Shown here one piece after another: positions 49,537 through 62,301 of a stretch of DNA of 64,000 nt (position 1 is the stretch's first letter; each line of letters starts with the position of its first letter). Position numbers and translations under genes: made by a program. The notes below the pieces were generated by a model, which had not been told where the DNA came from, made no database searches, and worked only from the letters and a program-made list of their open reading frames with translations. Source of the DNA: Galeruca laticollis (taxonomy: Eukaryota; Arthropoda; Insecta; Coleoptera; Chrysomelidae); NCBI GenBank assembly GCA_963921935.1, contig OY998176.1, positions 177,688,445 to 177,752,444 on the forward strand, in the 5' to 3' direction.

Positions 49537-50650
49537 GAAAATGTAGGAATATCGCGTGATATGTAAACAACCACAACAAAGAGATTCATAGGTAATTCAC
49601 GCAAAAAGAGAAAGGGCTACTGAAACAGAGTGGTAACCGTGGACATGCATGCTTCTGGCTCATTTGCCGTCTTCAGCACGGCTAAACCAAATGGGGATGT
49701 GGAATTTGGGAGCAAAGATGTTAATCGAAACATGGGAAAACACAAAACAACGGATTTCAACAGGGAAACCAAACGCTCATTTGTGCCTTCAATTGGAAGA
49801 TCCCGAGTTTTCAGGACAACCACCAAAATCGACACGGAGGCGCATGCAGCCCTCCTGCCTGAACCTTCCGACCTATAGTAAATAACAAAGAAGATATAGG
49901 AATATCGCGTGATATGTAAACAACCACAACAAAGAGATTCATAGGTAATTCAAGCAAAAAGAAAAAGGGCTACTGAAACAGAGTGGTAACCGTGCACATC
50001 CATGTTTCTGGCACATTTGTTAGCTTCAGCACGGTATAACCAAATAAGGATGTGAAATATGGGAGCAAAGATGTGAAGCGAAACATGGGAAAGCACAAAA
50101 TAACAGATTTCAACAGGGAAACCAAACGCTCATTTGTGCCTTCAATTGGAAGATCCCTAGTATTCAGGACAACCACCAATCTCGACACGGAGGCGCATGT
50201 AGCCCCCCTGCCTAAACCTTCCGACCCATAGTGAATAACAAAGAAGATATAGGAATATGGCGTGATATGTAAACAACCACAACAGAGAGATTCATAGGTG
50301 ATTCACGCAAAAAGGAAAAGGGCTACTAAAACAGAGTGGTAACCGCGGCCATTCATGTTTCTGGCTCATTTGTCAGCTTCTGCACGGTATAACCAAATAA
50401 GGATGTGAAATTTGGGAGCAAAGATATTAAGCGAAACATGGGAAAACACAAAATAAACAGATTTCAATAAGGAAACCAAACGCTCATTTGTGCCTTCAAT
50501 TGGAAGATCCCGAGTATTCAGGACAACAACCAAAATCGTCACGGAGGCGCATATTGCCCCCTACCTGAACCTTCCGACCCATAGTAAATAACAAAGCAGA
50601 TGTAGGAATATCGCGTGATATGTAAACAACCACAACAAAGAGATTCACAG
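49533..50650 (-). repeat. Satellite family A, minus-oriented array, ~352-bp unit
   Basis: AGCAAAGATGTTAATCGAAA (or variant) recurs at ~49711, 50064 and 50416. Relative to the left array the sequence is reverse-complemented and clearly diverged (a different subfamily), closest to the palindrome at 29.1-29.5 kb. It ends at ~50650 in AGATTCACAGG. Confidence 0.9.
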
Positions 50651-53600
50651 GCGCAATCCATCAAGCTCACTACTCGCCCTCCCAGAGAGCAAGTTCCACA
50701 CCATACTTACCACAGTGCCTCTATGTACTTTACAATATCTAGATCGAGAGAATAGCTACTCTCTAAATGACTTGTATTAATTTCGTACGGTTTTAATTTT
50801 GTTACTGAGTAAATACTATTATGTCAGGAGACCATAATTAACTTTTATTTCATTAGGTTGTTTCTTGAATTCACTCTGATTATTCAGAAGCCTAATATGA
50901 TCAATTCAATTTTTGTGTGAATTAATTCGGCAATGGCGTTAGATTCAGTATGTTGTTAGCTAATTTTATGAATTTCTAATGAATCTTTAGTATGATAGAT
51001 AAAATATTCAATTAAATTATTAACAATATCCATACCTTGGGCACAGTTCAATTTATACAACTGCCTGTTTCAAAGTGACTATGTAATAGAAATTTCGTGT
51101 TTTTAGGGTAATGATGTGTTTTGCATTATCTAAAACGATCTAATAACTTTTGGGGTAATGATAAAAAGTGGTTTCTCTAGTTACCGATCTTATTTTGTTA
51201 GTTGGCCTATTTCACATTAGGTAATGTGAATGGATGATCTTTAGTTGCACCAATTTTATATTATATTCGGTTTCATCTAATCCCCTATGATTTTGTTTAC
51301 TCTTATGGTAGTTTTGGATAAGTTATTTGATCTCGTTCAAAGGAACATCATTTGAGTTTCAATCACAATTATTGATATACGGAATTCGTGAATGTAATAA
51401 ATAAATTTGTATAACACTACTTAACCGTTTGTACCTATGAAAATATTCAAAATAAATAGGATATTCGGAGCTACATGTTCTTCCACAAGAGAATTGTTGA
51501 AAATTGCTCCAGAATTCTTTGCTCAGTTTCAAACAGTATAACTATAGTAGTTTTATCGGGTTCAAAATTGACTTCAGAGATAATAATTCGAATTTTTCCC
51601 ACATTTATTGCAGATTCGGGAATTTGTATTCTTGCAATATGATGTTCTATATTAATGTGAACAATATATTATAATTGTGATCAATTTTGACATTCAATTA
51701 TTCAACTACTACAATAAGTGATTCGGTTCCTACATTTTTATTTTATGAAATTTTTCCATTTAAGTTAATAATTTCTTTCCACTCCATTCATATTTAGATG
51801 AATTCATGACAGTCACTATTAGTACACCTTTCTTGTAGACGCCATCTAATTAATTTAGAACTGGGGTATTTTATGTAAAATAACCATTGGACCATTGGTA
51901 TGGTTGACGATCTGTTACTATAATGAATTTTCTTCCGAAAAGAATTGGGCAGGAATATTTGGAGACCAAACAATTGCAAATAATTAATTTTTAATCGTTA
52001 AATAGTGTTGTATTCTCGTGAGTTAGGCAAGTAAAAGCAGATTTGTGCAGAAGGAAAACCTTTATTGTTTCAAATTATACACTGTAGACCATGACAAAAA
52101 TGTGTGAAAAATGACTTAGAGTCATGCCAAGCTTTCTGTTTTGTAGAACATGTAAATCACGTGACTGAAGCTTCTAGAATATTAAGTTTTCACCAATGAA
52201 ATTATGACAACCTTTTTAATACCGACCAATCAGACCAAAGCGCCCATGTTAGTATTTCTATGAACTAGATATGAAAAACAGAAAATAAATAAAATAAAAT
52301 AAAACCTTTTATGAAATACATTATATAGAAATATAAATAATATAATAGTATGCATTTCAACAATAGAATAATAGAATAAAGAAAATAGGAGCAATTAATA
52401 GAATACAGAAAAGACGGGAGCGATACCTCGAAGAGGGTGTAAAGTTAGGGCTTTACAACAATAGTTCACTCTAAAATCAATAAGTGTTCTGCTATCATAT
52501 GCAATTCTATATGTACATCATTTCCGATTTCTCCTTGGCACAGCGCCTAGAGCGAAGTTGCTCGCGTCTGTTGTGAAATTAAATGGATTAAAAGTCTAGG
52601 TATTGTAAAATGGATATACAACATATTTTCACATATAAAAAGAGTTAACTTGGTCAGTATTATTGATATTATATCAAAGATAAAGTAGAGATTACGTTAG
52701 TTAATATGAAATTAGAGTGATAAGGAAATTAACACGTTATCAAAATGTTTGAGTGGTCTTGAATAAAAAATCCCGATAAACAAAAAATGAGAAGGGCATA
52801 CTAATAATTATGAAAATACATAAAGTCTTTAAACAGCATCAAATAAAAAAAATGTCAGAAATGATTTATATACCTACATAAAAATGAGAAATCTATTATT
52901 AATAAAACAGACATGTATAAATGGTCATTTTTGTATTTTTCGGGACTTTTTAACACAGTAGTATATTAAAAATTACCTTTACAATAGATCATTCATTTTC
53001 GCACTCTGTACATGATTTCAAAGTGTAAATTCATTCCTATACAATATCCTATTGATGCTGTATGCGATATTCTTTCCGAAGCAGTATATTGCGAAGACTA
53101 TAAAACTCTAAATATATTGTAGATATAGATGTTTCGAACCATTTCTCACAATATCACTACTCGCATACCACAAATACTATGAAAATCTTCGATAAATTGT
53201 TTTGTCATTCTGAATTAATTCATATGTGAGGCACTTTGTTCTTCAAGTTAATAAGTGATTTATATCTAACATTTTAATCATGAAAGATTTTCTTCACTGT
53301 CTGGAATCGCTATGTGAAACACAAAAAACGTATTACTAAGACCAGCAATAAAATTACCTTATAAGCTTGGAGATTAGATGACACGCCTCTCTATCCCCTA
53401 GTCTTAGTTTCAGAAAACTGGGTAAATGCGATGTAGTTTGCTTGATGACTATGATAAATTCTGCAATTCACTTTACTGGAGAACAATGTTTATAAAATCC
53501 GATGAAACGTCTCCATACCATTCAATGATGTAATAAAATGAATGGAATTACATTTTAAATGCTACAGAAAAATTGCTAATTTGTATTAATTGATTTGTTA

Positions 53601-53930
53601 GGAACAAGGCTGAAACCAGTATAGGAGATTTCCTTAATTATATCAACTCTCATCTGATTCCAAATTTAGTTAGCCCTAATTAAATCTATGGAATCCTAAA
53701 ACTATCCAGCAAGGAAATCATCATTCTAGATTTTTGATCTAAATATACTCTTTCGAATACTTCCATAAAACATACACTTCATTTAAATAACATCCAATAA
53801 GACCAAGAAACGGGTAATTATTGGAGCACGCCTCAACAATTTCTGTTATTTTCTCCTAAATAGGAGTGCTCTAGACTTTTTGAGCTCTATTGACAACATG
53901 TACTTTGTCATCCCTTAGCGGTACTTGGAG
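50651..53930. other. Unassigned AT-rich DNA
   Basis: No protein-coding similarity. At 52167-52184 GAAGCTTCTAGAATATT fits a heat-shock element, followed by two CCAAT boxes (~52193, ~52227). On the minus strand AATAAAGG lies further on (~52062), so this ~240-bp stretch could be an LTR or promoter relic. Confidence 0.4.
52167..52184. promoter_or_regulatory. Heat-shock-element-like site
   Basis: GAA-gc-TTC-ta-GAA-ta-TT, three and a half inverted nGAAn units in perfect spacing. CCAAT boxes lie within 60 bases. No gene is recognised on either side. Confidence 0.35.
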
Positions 53931-53936
53931 ATGTTC

Positions 53937-53968
53937 CATTCATTATAAAACTGGTTTTATAATGAATG
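53937..53968. repeat. Perfect 32-bp palindrome
   Basis: CATTCATTATAAAAC, centre TG, then GTTTTATAATGAATG. Complementarity does not extend outward. Confidence 0.85.
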
Positions 53969-55774
53969 CCGTGACATAATCGTCAGAAGCATTTTCTTTG
54001 TCCCACTCCCAAATTTCTGAATCGAGTCTTGAATTTGGAAAACATGTTTCCTTTATCAACTTCCATAACTTCAAAGTCATGAATATAGGCCGAGCGTACT
54101 ACTTTTTTTTGAAAAAACAATTCCGAACAGGGCAAACTCAGCGAGAATAGGTAAAACATGTAAATAAAAATGTTTAATAGAAAATTCACTGCACTCCACT
54201 CCAGAGGTGTGGGGGTGGACATAGTTGAAAAATGGGTTTTTAGCGATTTTGGTGTGAATACTGGTTTTATCGAAAAAAGTTTTTTTTTCACATAGAAATG
54301 CGCAGAGAACTGATTATTTGGTTTTTTAAATTTAACTTTATCAAAAAGTCAATCATTATGTCAACTGGCACTATTGTAGCATATTATTTCCCAAAAACGT
54401 GAAATTTTTGTTTTTGCCTAATTAGTTTTTAAGAAATGCAATTTTTTCGGAAAAAATGCTCCCGTAAACGTTTCACCCTACATAGTTTATCAGTCTTGCT
54501 TTTTTTTGTAAAGATCTCAACTTTGACATTAAATAATAGATAAATATACTTTCAGGCAAAAATATGGTTTAAATTGCGAAAATCTAAAATGTTTTTTGGC
54601 ATATACCACGTTTCTTCTCTTTCCCGGTCTATATTAATTATTTATTGAAAACACTGGATTATGCCAACGGAACTCAAAGAGGGGAACATTTCCTATGCTT
54701 CAAGTCCCTAATGTGGAGGGTTTCAACATACTAGAAGTGGCCACCGGATGATCTTTTCTCTGTCATTTTAACACTGATGTTTCTACAAATGGTTGACGAG
54801 GGCTAGATGAATATCCCACTAAGAAGTGAGTCAATGTCCTAGACGTAGAGGTACTATCAGAGGAATCATTTTCTGACTCTTCGTCAATACCGACATCTCC
54901 ATTTCATTTGAAGGAAGCCCATATTAATACGCCACCATCTCCTCTTCATTTTTAAAATATTTCTAGGACAAAAATAAATAATTATTATGGTTGATTAATA
55001 AAATTGAATAAACATCTATATTGAAATGAAAATATTTTAATAATTTTCTCAGACCCATGTGGATCATGTAAAGCCACTTCCCACATTTAAAAAATTACAG
55101 CAATATATCGACAAATTGTAAATATGGTTCGATTTTCCATAAAACACTCCCAAACTAACTAAACTTAAAGGCAAAAATAGCAATTGCACTTACATTTGAC
55201 ATGACAGTGCCACCTACCGTTATTCACTCTAAGATTCATCAACCTAAAACTCGGTGCATACTGTACGCTTTAAGGCGTTATCTCAAACTCTTGCGGTGAC
55301 GGGGGAGGAGGGGTCCGTTGTTCGTAAACTCAATAAAATGTAAAGGGCGTCAGGCAATCTTGCCTCCCAACAACTACTTATACAAGTTTTCCCACCCTAA
55401 GACTACTGAATACGTGGAGAATAAAAGTTAGATGTCACTTACCCAAGTCTAAATTTAATAAAATGGCTTAGTTTTGTCGAGACAATCTTACAGTTATTCC
55501 GCTAGTATAACTAATACGTACAAGTGTATCATAAATCACAAAAATTTCAATAAATCCTGAAATGTCCTTAAATACTCATAAACCCTAACAACAATTTGTC
55601 ATAGATAAGTGAAATCTCCCCTTAATTGAATTATATTCAAAAAAAATATACAAATGTCTCAAGCAAAATATATCCCGTACCTTGATAGCCCAGTAGTAAC
55701 ACAATCCCTGAGTACCACAATTTTTACTAAGGAGTTATTGATAGGCTGTACTCACAAGTACCCAATGGTACTTT
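53969..55774. other. Unassigned DNA
   Basis: A 102-codon minus-strand ORF (53983-54291) has no family features. A GC-rich patch GACGGGGGAGGAGGGG at ~55297 stands out. No gene recognised. Confidence 0.45.
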
Positions 55775-55905
55775 AAAATCCTCTAAATCCCTCTATTAAA
55801 ATCCTATATATCCTTCAAAGTAAAATCCTATATATCCTTTCAAGTAAAATCCTATAAAACCCCCCAAGTAAAGTCCTATAATTCCACCCAATTGAAATCC
55901 TACGT
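55775..55905. repeat. 24-bp minisatellite, about five copies
   Basis: Unit AAAATCCTATATATCCTTTC plus AAGT. Copies at 55775, 55798, 55822, 55846 and 55870 approximately; the outer ones are degenerate. Confidence 0.8.
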
Positions 55906-58900
55906 TAGAGCCTTGATTGTTCGTTGGGTATAAATATGTACAAACCTGTATCTATATACAAATAGAACTTAAAACGAGTACTCAGTATACCATCCGTATC
56001 TATGGCACAGAATAACGTTTACGTATTTAAGTATGAAATTTGATAGTAATTATTAAAAGATAATATGGCGCAATAACATCATATGAGCTCATACGCTTAC
56101 TACCACCAACTCGAGTAAATCAAAATATTAGAATTGAATAGCCACAGAATCGTTTAGAAAATCTTACAATCGGTGTGGTTATCACCAGTCCACAATGCAA
56201 AGTATAAATGGTAAGACAGATATAATCAAATATCATATGTTTATCACAGTATAGTTAATACTAGATCTACACAAGTATCGGCATAAACTTACTACCACAA
56301 GTGGCTTACGGTAACAGGAAAAATTATTTATCTACAGCATACACTGACTGATATTATAAACAAATATTTTGGGCAAAATTCAATTCTACTTAAACAAGTC
56401 AAAGTTTCAAACTTGCGTGAAATCCACAATGTCTTCGATGGTTGCTAGCTGTGGCTACCAACTCCTACTTCTGTAGAATGCTGTACAAACCCATATTGTA
56501 CACTTCAAGTCCACGTTAAAAATCAAAATTTTCCCCCATGTTAGTTATTCTGACTCAACGTTGACCCAAAAAATATTCCAAGTTGAAGGATAAGATAAAT
56601 AAAAACCAAAAACAGGAAAAGGAGAAGAAAGAAGGGAAGAAAAGAAAAGAAGAACACTAGAAGAAGAAATTTGTAAATAGTCTATACATTTTCTGTCAGT
56701 CTCAATGCTCAACATGAAATCCCTGTATCTTAACTTTACCCCCTAATGGATTAAATTTCTTTGACAGTTATATCCCCTGTACCAGTAAATTCAATTACTG
56801 ATCTCAAACAGAAATATCTAATAAACTCATACGAGTAAGACTTCTATTAATCATAAAGCTTAGTCGACTAATAATAATATTGTTTAATATTGCTGGCAAA
56901 AGTAACAGATGAACTACTATATTTCATATTTGACGAGAAAATTATAGTTCTAATTGAGCCTAATATACTCGTATTAACTATCATTTTTTTTACAATTAAC
57001 AAAAAAATACCAATTAATATGAAATCAATACCTATGAAATAAGTACTTAACAGCCATAAAACCAGTTTACCTCCAGTCAACAAAAAAGTACATTAGCCAA
57101 AGATATGGCGCATTAAAATAACTAGAATATTCATCTCTATACAAAAAAAACTGTAATATTTCTTACCAATTGGCCAGATTGAGTTCTAATATAGGGCTGT
57201 TATTAACCTAGATGTGATCAAGGCCTACTAAAACGATAATTTCCTCTCTGAGATAAAGTTTTTATAGGCAGCTATAAAGAAAAAATCAATGCATCACCCT
57301 ATGGACAAATTCTCTAGGCATAATTGGGAATAATCTGGTTAATGAAGCAATAAAAACATTTTGGTACTTACAATCACTATCCGAACTGTAATTACAACAT
57401 TAAAAAAATCACCTATGGCGTTGAGCTATATAAACCCAAAAAAATTGGTATTTCCACGGGTCTATAACCTCCAAACAAACTCCGAAAATCTCCAACGATC
57501 CCCGGAAAATATGTGTCACCAATAGGTCATCCCTCATTATAAGGTGAAACACTTAATTACTTCATCCAAAAATGTAACATAAAATTCAACTTCTTCCAAC
57601 AATAATACCCAACGAACAATGAATTCGAACAGCAAACCAATTTTTAATCGTGTTCAATCCAGCCAGCCAATCAGAATGCTCTCAAAATGTCAAAACGTTC
57701 AAGAACCAATAGCTTTGCCACACTTAACATTTTTTCATCACAGATCAACGTATACACAGACACTTTACTGAGAATTGCATTACAAAGATATGTATCAGGG
57801 TTAGTGCGTTCGAAGTAACACCACCACTTCTCAATAACAACATAAATACTTTGTCGTAAAGTTAATTAGGAAAGGTAATAAACATTGCTCGCATACTCTC
57901 AATATTACCTGATTGAGACAATAAACCCAACTCTACCGTCTGAATCACATACCACTAACTCCAGCGTGTTGACTGTAGATGAGAGACCATAATTCAATAA
58001 TTAGCGGAAGCTCCAACTCTACCATCATACAGTTTCGTGTTAGTGACTACATGGAGGAGTCCCAACCACCTTTGTCGAGTTATTTCGGTACGCGAAAAAC
58101 CGTCCATCAATTGTCGACAACGATTCTTTAATTCGAACTGCACTGATTTATTATTAATTTACTGATAATACAAAAAAAATGTGAATTTGTGATTAGCGTG
58201 CAGTGCGACATAAATTTGCCCGTTAATTTTATCCAGATGTCACAAGATGACTTGGTATCTCTAAAAATGTTGAGAAAAGTCAATTGTTGCATCAATAACT
58301 TTTATAACTCGAAATAATTATATTTTCCAAAAAATTGCCGCATCCACTATTGAACTTAGTCCGTATCTGAGTTCAAATGTATAGTGTAGACTTGTTTATA
58401 GCGCCAAGAAGTGTGAAATTATGGTGTCTATCAACGGTTAAAATTTTCTCCAATGATCCATTCAATAATTATGAATAAAAAACTATTTTAATTCCAAACT
58501 TTAGAGGCCAATAGTTCGTTAACGAAAAGCATACAACATTTTTTATATGAAATACCATAATTTTATTTAGTCTCTCTATCATTTCCCAAGTTTTTGGTAC
58601 GAAATCCTGGGACACCATGTATGAAGACCCAAAAAATTATTGACAATTACTTCAAATAGGAGCAGGTGTTGTGTTCTGGTCGCACACAGGATTCTTGTAT
58701 TTGTTGCAACTTTTACGGTTTATTCTTCACGTTCAATTTCACAAATTTGGCAATAGCCAGTGAATGTTAGGCGTCCTGTTTTATCACGTTCATGAGTGGG
58801 AGCTACTGCTACTATTTGTACAAGACCCACTTTCGCACCAATAATATTTTCCATAGTTATTTTTACAAAATGGAATGATGTTGTCAGTGGCTCCTGACTT

Positions 58901-59290
58901 ATTTTTATTACGGACGGTAACACAGATCGCCTACTAAATTTAATAAAAAAAGTCGGCGACGAATCGTTTTATGAACAACTTGATGATCATGTAGGCCGCT
59001 AGAGCAGCTATGTTCAAAATGTTAAAAAATAAGGGTAATTATGGCGGAGGGTTATTGCCGGCTTTTTCTCCCTCGCAGTGCTACTGACAGTTGTAATTTT
59101 AAGCATTGTTGACATCAAGATCACAGTTCTATTTTTTTTGGGCACATGAAAATCCGAAAACTTCAGAATCATGCATTTCGAATGGAATGAAAGCCTTATT
59201 TTTTCACACTGTTGTCATACGTTTGGACTTTTAATTTTCCGCTAGAGACACAGAAAAAAAATTATCTGTATATTATATTTCTTCCACAAT
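55906..59290. other. Unassigned AT-rich DNA
   Basis: No gene recognised. TGGGACACCATGTATG at ~58609 resembles the GGACACCCTGTATA transposon-end motif. The 67-codon minus-strand ORF at 58720-58923 has gene-like composition but no identified family. Confidence 0.4.
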
Positions 59291-59299
59291 TTTTGTGCT

Positions 59300-60614
59300 G
59301 AGATGGGAAACTGATGTTGGAATCTCAGAACACAAAAAGTGTTGGTCTCATCTCCAATGGGATGCCTATCAACCAAACCCGCCTCCATATCGCCGTTATT
59401 ATCGCCTCAGAATCACTACCCTAGTACTACCTTCACATACGCACCGATCACTCCGTCATTTTCTCACTTCTATAACTCCCACCTCTCATTCCATATGAAG
59501 CTCTTCCCTCCACCTAATCATGTTCTACGATACGCTACTTACCCCCATCCATTTATCCTCACTTCTCAGCATTATCTCGATCATGTCCTTTCATAGTTTT
59601 TCCTCCAACTTTTTCAACACTAGCTCGTTCTTCTAACATCCAAGCCCATGCTCCACATCATTGTTCACTTCTCACCACTCTCACACTTCAGACCCTCCTT
59701 TCCAAATCTTGTGAAGGTATCCTCCTCTCGACCCATGTGCAGTAACTACACGTGTTGTCAAGAAGTAGTTCAGCTTCCTGAACTTCCAGTCCATCCAATC
59801 TCTCCTACTCCCAGTCGCTCCTTTTATCGTGCTCTCATGCTCCAATCGCTCCTTTTATCGTGCTCTCATGCTCCTCACACCTTCTCTATTTCTTCCTCCA
59901 TAATTCCTACACTTCCTATCCTGTCGCACCCCTACAGCACTTATTCCTGGCTCTAGCCATCACGTCCAATGGGTAGGACCTCGACAGCACCGCCTGTCAT
60001 TTACCCTTGCACCACCGTCAGGAGTATTCCTCTCTGCACCCGCATTCACCCCACACTTCCACACCTTACAGCATACTCTGTTCTAGCGTCCTATCAAAAA
60101 CCCTCCTATTCCACTTTTCTGGACCTTTCGCATTACACATTAATTTCACCAGCTATGCTGCCTTCACTTTTGCCTTCTGTTCCACCTTTAAAGTATGAGT
60201 TTAGAAGGATAGTTGGCTGTCCAGCTACACCTCTAAATATTTCAGAGTATTTTCCATACGAATTCTCCTACCTTTCACCCCCACTTCACTAGTGTTGCTC
60301 TGTCCCTTCACTAGCAGCCCCACCGTCTTTTCTTCCGCCACTTCCAGTTCGCACCGCTCAATCTCCTCCACAATCTTCTTACACTCCCTCTCCGTCTTTC
60401 TTTCTATATCTGCCACTCCCTTTGCCATACGTACTATATACACGTCATTCGGATACACCGTAATCTCACATACTATCCCATACACCTCATTAAACACACA
60501 CTTCCAGAGCGTTGGCCCCAGAACCGAGCCCTGGAGCACTCCAGCCTCCATTTCATACCCCGTTCCTCTAGAATCGGCTATCATCCGCCCCGTCAGGCAA
60601 ACTACGGTAAACAT
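59300..60614 (-). pseudogene. R1/jockey-like reverse transcriptase fragment
   Basis: GC-richer than its surroundings. The open stretch 60225-60614 (minus) reads MIADSRGTGYEMEAGVLQGSVLGPTLW, then ITVYPNDVYIVRMAKG and ERKTERECKKIVEEIERCEL. GVxQGSVLGPxLW and the following FADD-type box are hallmarks of this RT group. The catalytic A-D-D reads P-N-D, losing one essential Asp. Further downstream (to ~59300) the thumb and C-terminal part survive only as out-of-frame bits, including a ~30-bp tandem duplication at ~59815-59875. RT upstream of this block is missing. Dead 5'-truncated copy. Confidence 0.75.
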
Positions 60615-60923
60615 ATTAAAAATATTATAATATTATTTTCAACTTTCCATGAAATTTGCTCATAAATATGTATCCGGATAAAAAAGAAATCACCGATCTA
60701 ATTGGATATTCCCTCCAAAATCGAATGTTGAGGACTTTCGTACTTAACTAAAATAGTAAATTGAAAATATAACCCTAATTACTAATAAAATATTATATAA
60801 AACACCGTACTGAGGAACTTGTCACATCAATTGATTCACTTAAATTATTTTCCATATGTCATGTGCACAAAGAACACAGACTATTCCTATATACTTAGAA
60901 ATATAACTGAATTTCACGAACAG

Positions 60924-60982
60924 GTCGAGACCAGGCTGGGGACACTGCAGATCGTGCCATCTATAGTGCCTGTCGAGTAACT
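60924..60982. repeat. Inverted repeat, left copy
   Basis: GTGCCATCTATAGTGCCTGTCGA is the diverged inverse of TCGACAGGCTCTTTAGATGGC at 62302-62322. GGTCGAGACCAGG here recurs directly at ~62353. Confidence 0.55.
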
Positions 60983-61157
60983 AAAATCGGTAGATAATTC
61001 CAAAAAATTAACGAAAACTGTAACGTCGTTAGTAATCAAATATTATTGATATTATTTCAATAGTAAGCGCTTTTTGTTTTCTTTTGTGGATATTAATTTT
61101 CAAACATACTTCTGTGTTTACTTATTTATTGTTGTTATTTTGTTTGTTTACTTGTAG

Positions 61158-61290
61158 AAGCTCAACCAGAAACAAGAATGGACTTTCACGAGATGGTGGG
61201 ATTTTTAAGAGCCCTAAAGAAATACTTTAACAATCATACACTGACAGGAGCTGCAGAGTAACTTAAACTGCCTTATGCGATGGTTTCATA
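61158..61290 (+). pseudogene. DAPIT/USMG5-like exon remnant (ATP synthase membrane subunit)
   Basis: A pyrimidine-rich tract ending TTTACTTGTAG looks like a 3' splice site at 61157. It is followed by an open frame AQPETRMDFHEMVGFLRALK and KYFNNHTLTGAAE, then TAA at 61259. KKYFNxxTxxG is the signature of the small mitochondrial inner-membrane protein DAPIT, which helps hold ATP-synthase dimers. Beyond the stop the same frame reads LKLPYAMV, alignable with the family's AKATYAMV-like start of the membrane helix, but the helix itself is not encoded. The stop replaces a conserved position. So this is a decayed copy, or the exon of a gene whose remaining exons are elsewhere. GC content exceeds the surroundings. 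Confidence 0.5.
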
Positions 61291-61486
61291 AGAACGGAAT
61301 GCTTTTAAATGTAGAAATATACAAATATACTAGTTTCAAGCTTGTGATATAAACCTATTTAATACTTCCAGTAAAGAAATAAAGATGTTTTTTAGGTGGA
61401 AATGAAATGTTTATCATTTTAAATTTTGTACAGTCAGAAGTGCTGTTTAGCTCTCTCATATGTAATTACTTAGCACCTTGTATTTA

Positions 61487-61682
61487 CAGAGCTGGGCAGT
61501 ATATAACAACTTTGCCTTTAAAAGTATTTTAATCACTTTTGTTCTAACATTCACAGTAGTTCTACTCAAATGATTTCTTCCACAGAAAGTTGCCAAAAAT
61601 AGTAGTTACCTACCTACTCATTGCTAACACTTTTTTTGATTAAGTAGCTAGCAGTTATACTCAAGTAGTTTGTCCAGCTCTG
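61487..61682. mobile_element. hAT-type MITE with 8-bp target duplication
   Basis: Ends CAGAGCTGGGCA and TGTCCAGCTCTG are terminal inverted repeats of the CAGRG type. Flanks TGTATTTA (61479-61486) and TGTGTTTA (61683-61690) match at 7 of 8 positions, the duplication length of hAT transposases. 196 bp, non-coding. Confidence 0.85.
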
Positions 61683-62104
61683 TGTGTTTATAGGAGTATA
61701 ATAATAAATAAATAGATCAATATAATAGTGTTTTTAAATGAAACTCACGGTCTCTAGTTAATTCCACAATATAATAAAAGTTATTGAAGATTCTAAAAAA
61801 TTGACAATTGTTTCGATAAATCAATATCATCGGCGAGACAGTCAATTTCATTAGATCAATATAAATTAATCATTAATAATGTTCTACTATTATCTTGATT
61901 TGACATCATCTAGAAATCTAATGATATTCCAATCTAGAAAGTATGTTACACAAATTATTTTTTAATTATTGCATTGTTTTTACATTATAGTATATTTATT
62001 GTCATTCTGTTAAGAACAGTACTTTGTGAAAGAAATTGTTTGTTCTGTATTTTTATACTTAAATAAATAAACTATTTATATGATTATTGTTTTATTTTTT
62101 CCAA

Positions 62105-62225
62105 TTTAATTAACCGTTTATGGTCCATCATTTGATGTTTCATTTAATTTAACTCAACATCTAATCATTATTGGGTTAAATTGAATGAAATGTCAAATGC
62201 TTGACTATCAATGGTTATTTTTAAA
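62105..62225. mobile_element. Small palindromic MITE
   Basis: Arms ~62108-62155 and ~62174-62222: AACCGTTTATGGTCCATCAT inversely matches ATGCTTGACTATCAATGGTT with mismatches, and CATTTAATTTAACTC matches GGGTTAAATTGAATG. Non-coding. Confidence 0.6.
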
Positions 62226-62301
62226 TAAAATAGAGTAATTTTGAATATGCCGCCAAAACCTAAAATTACAAAAAACTTTTTAACATCACTCAATTGTTTA
62301 G

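Noticed and set aside
53983..54291. 102-codon minus-strand ORF
   Set aside because: Low-complexity and hydrophobic by composition, with no domain pattern; consistent with chance in AT-rich DNA.
55680..55730. TAGCCCAGTAGTAAC as a tRNA or SINE box A
   Set aside because: No box B or cloverleaf could be found downstream.
58720..58923. 67-codon minus-strand ORF with gene-like composition
   Set aside because: No recognisable family, no convincing splice sites and no conserved motif. Kept only as a mention in the surrounding region.
60292..60630. Plus-strand ORFs of 60-112 codons across 59.3-60.6 kb
   Set aside because: Antisense of the R1/jockey-like RT; composition follows from the minus-strand coding sequence.
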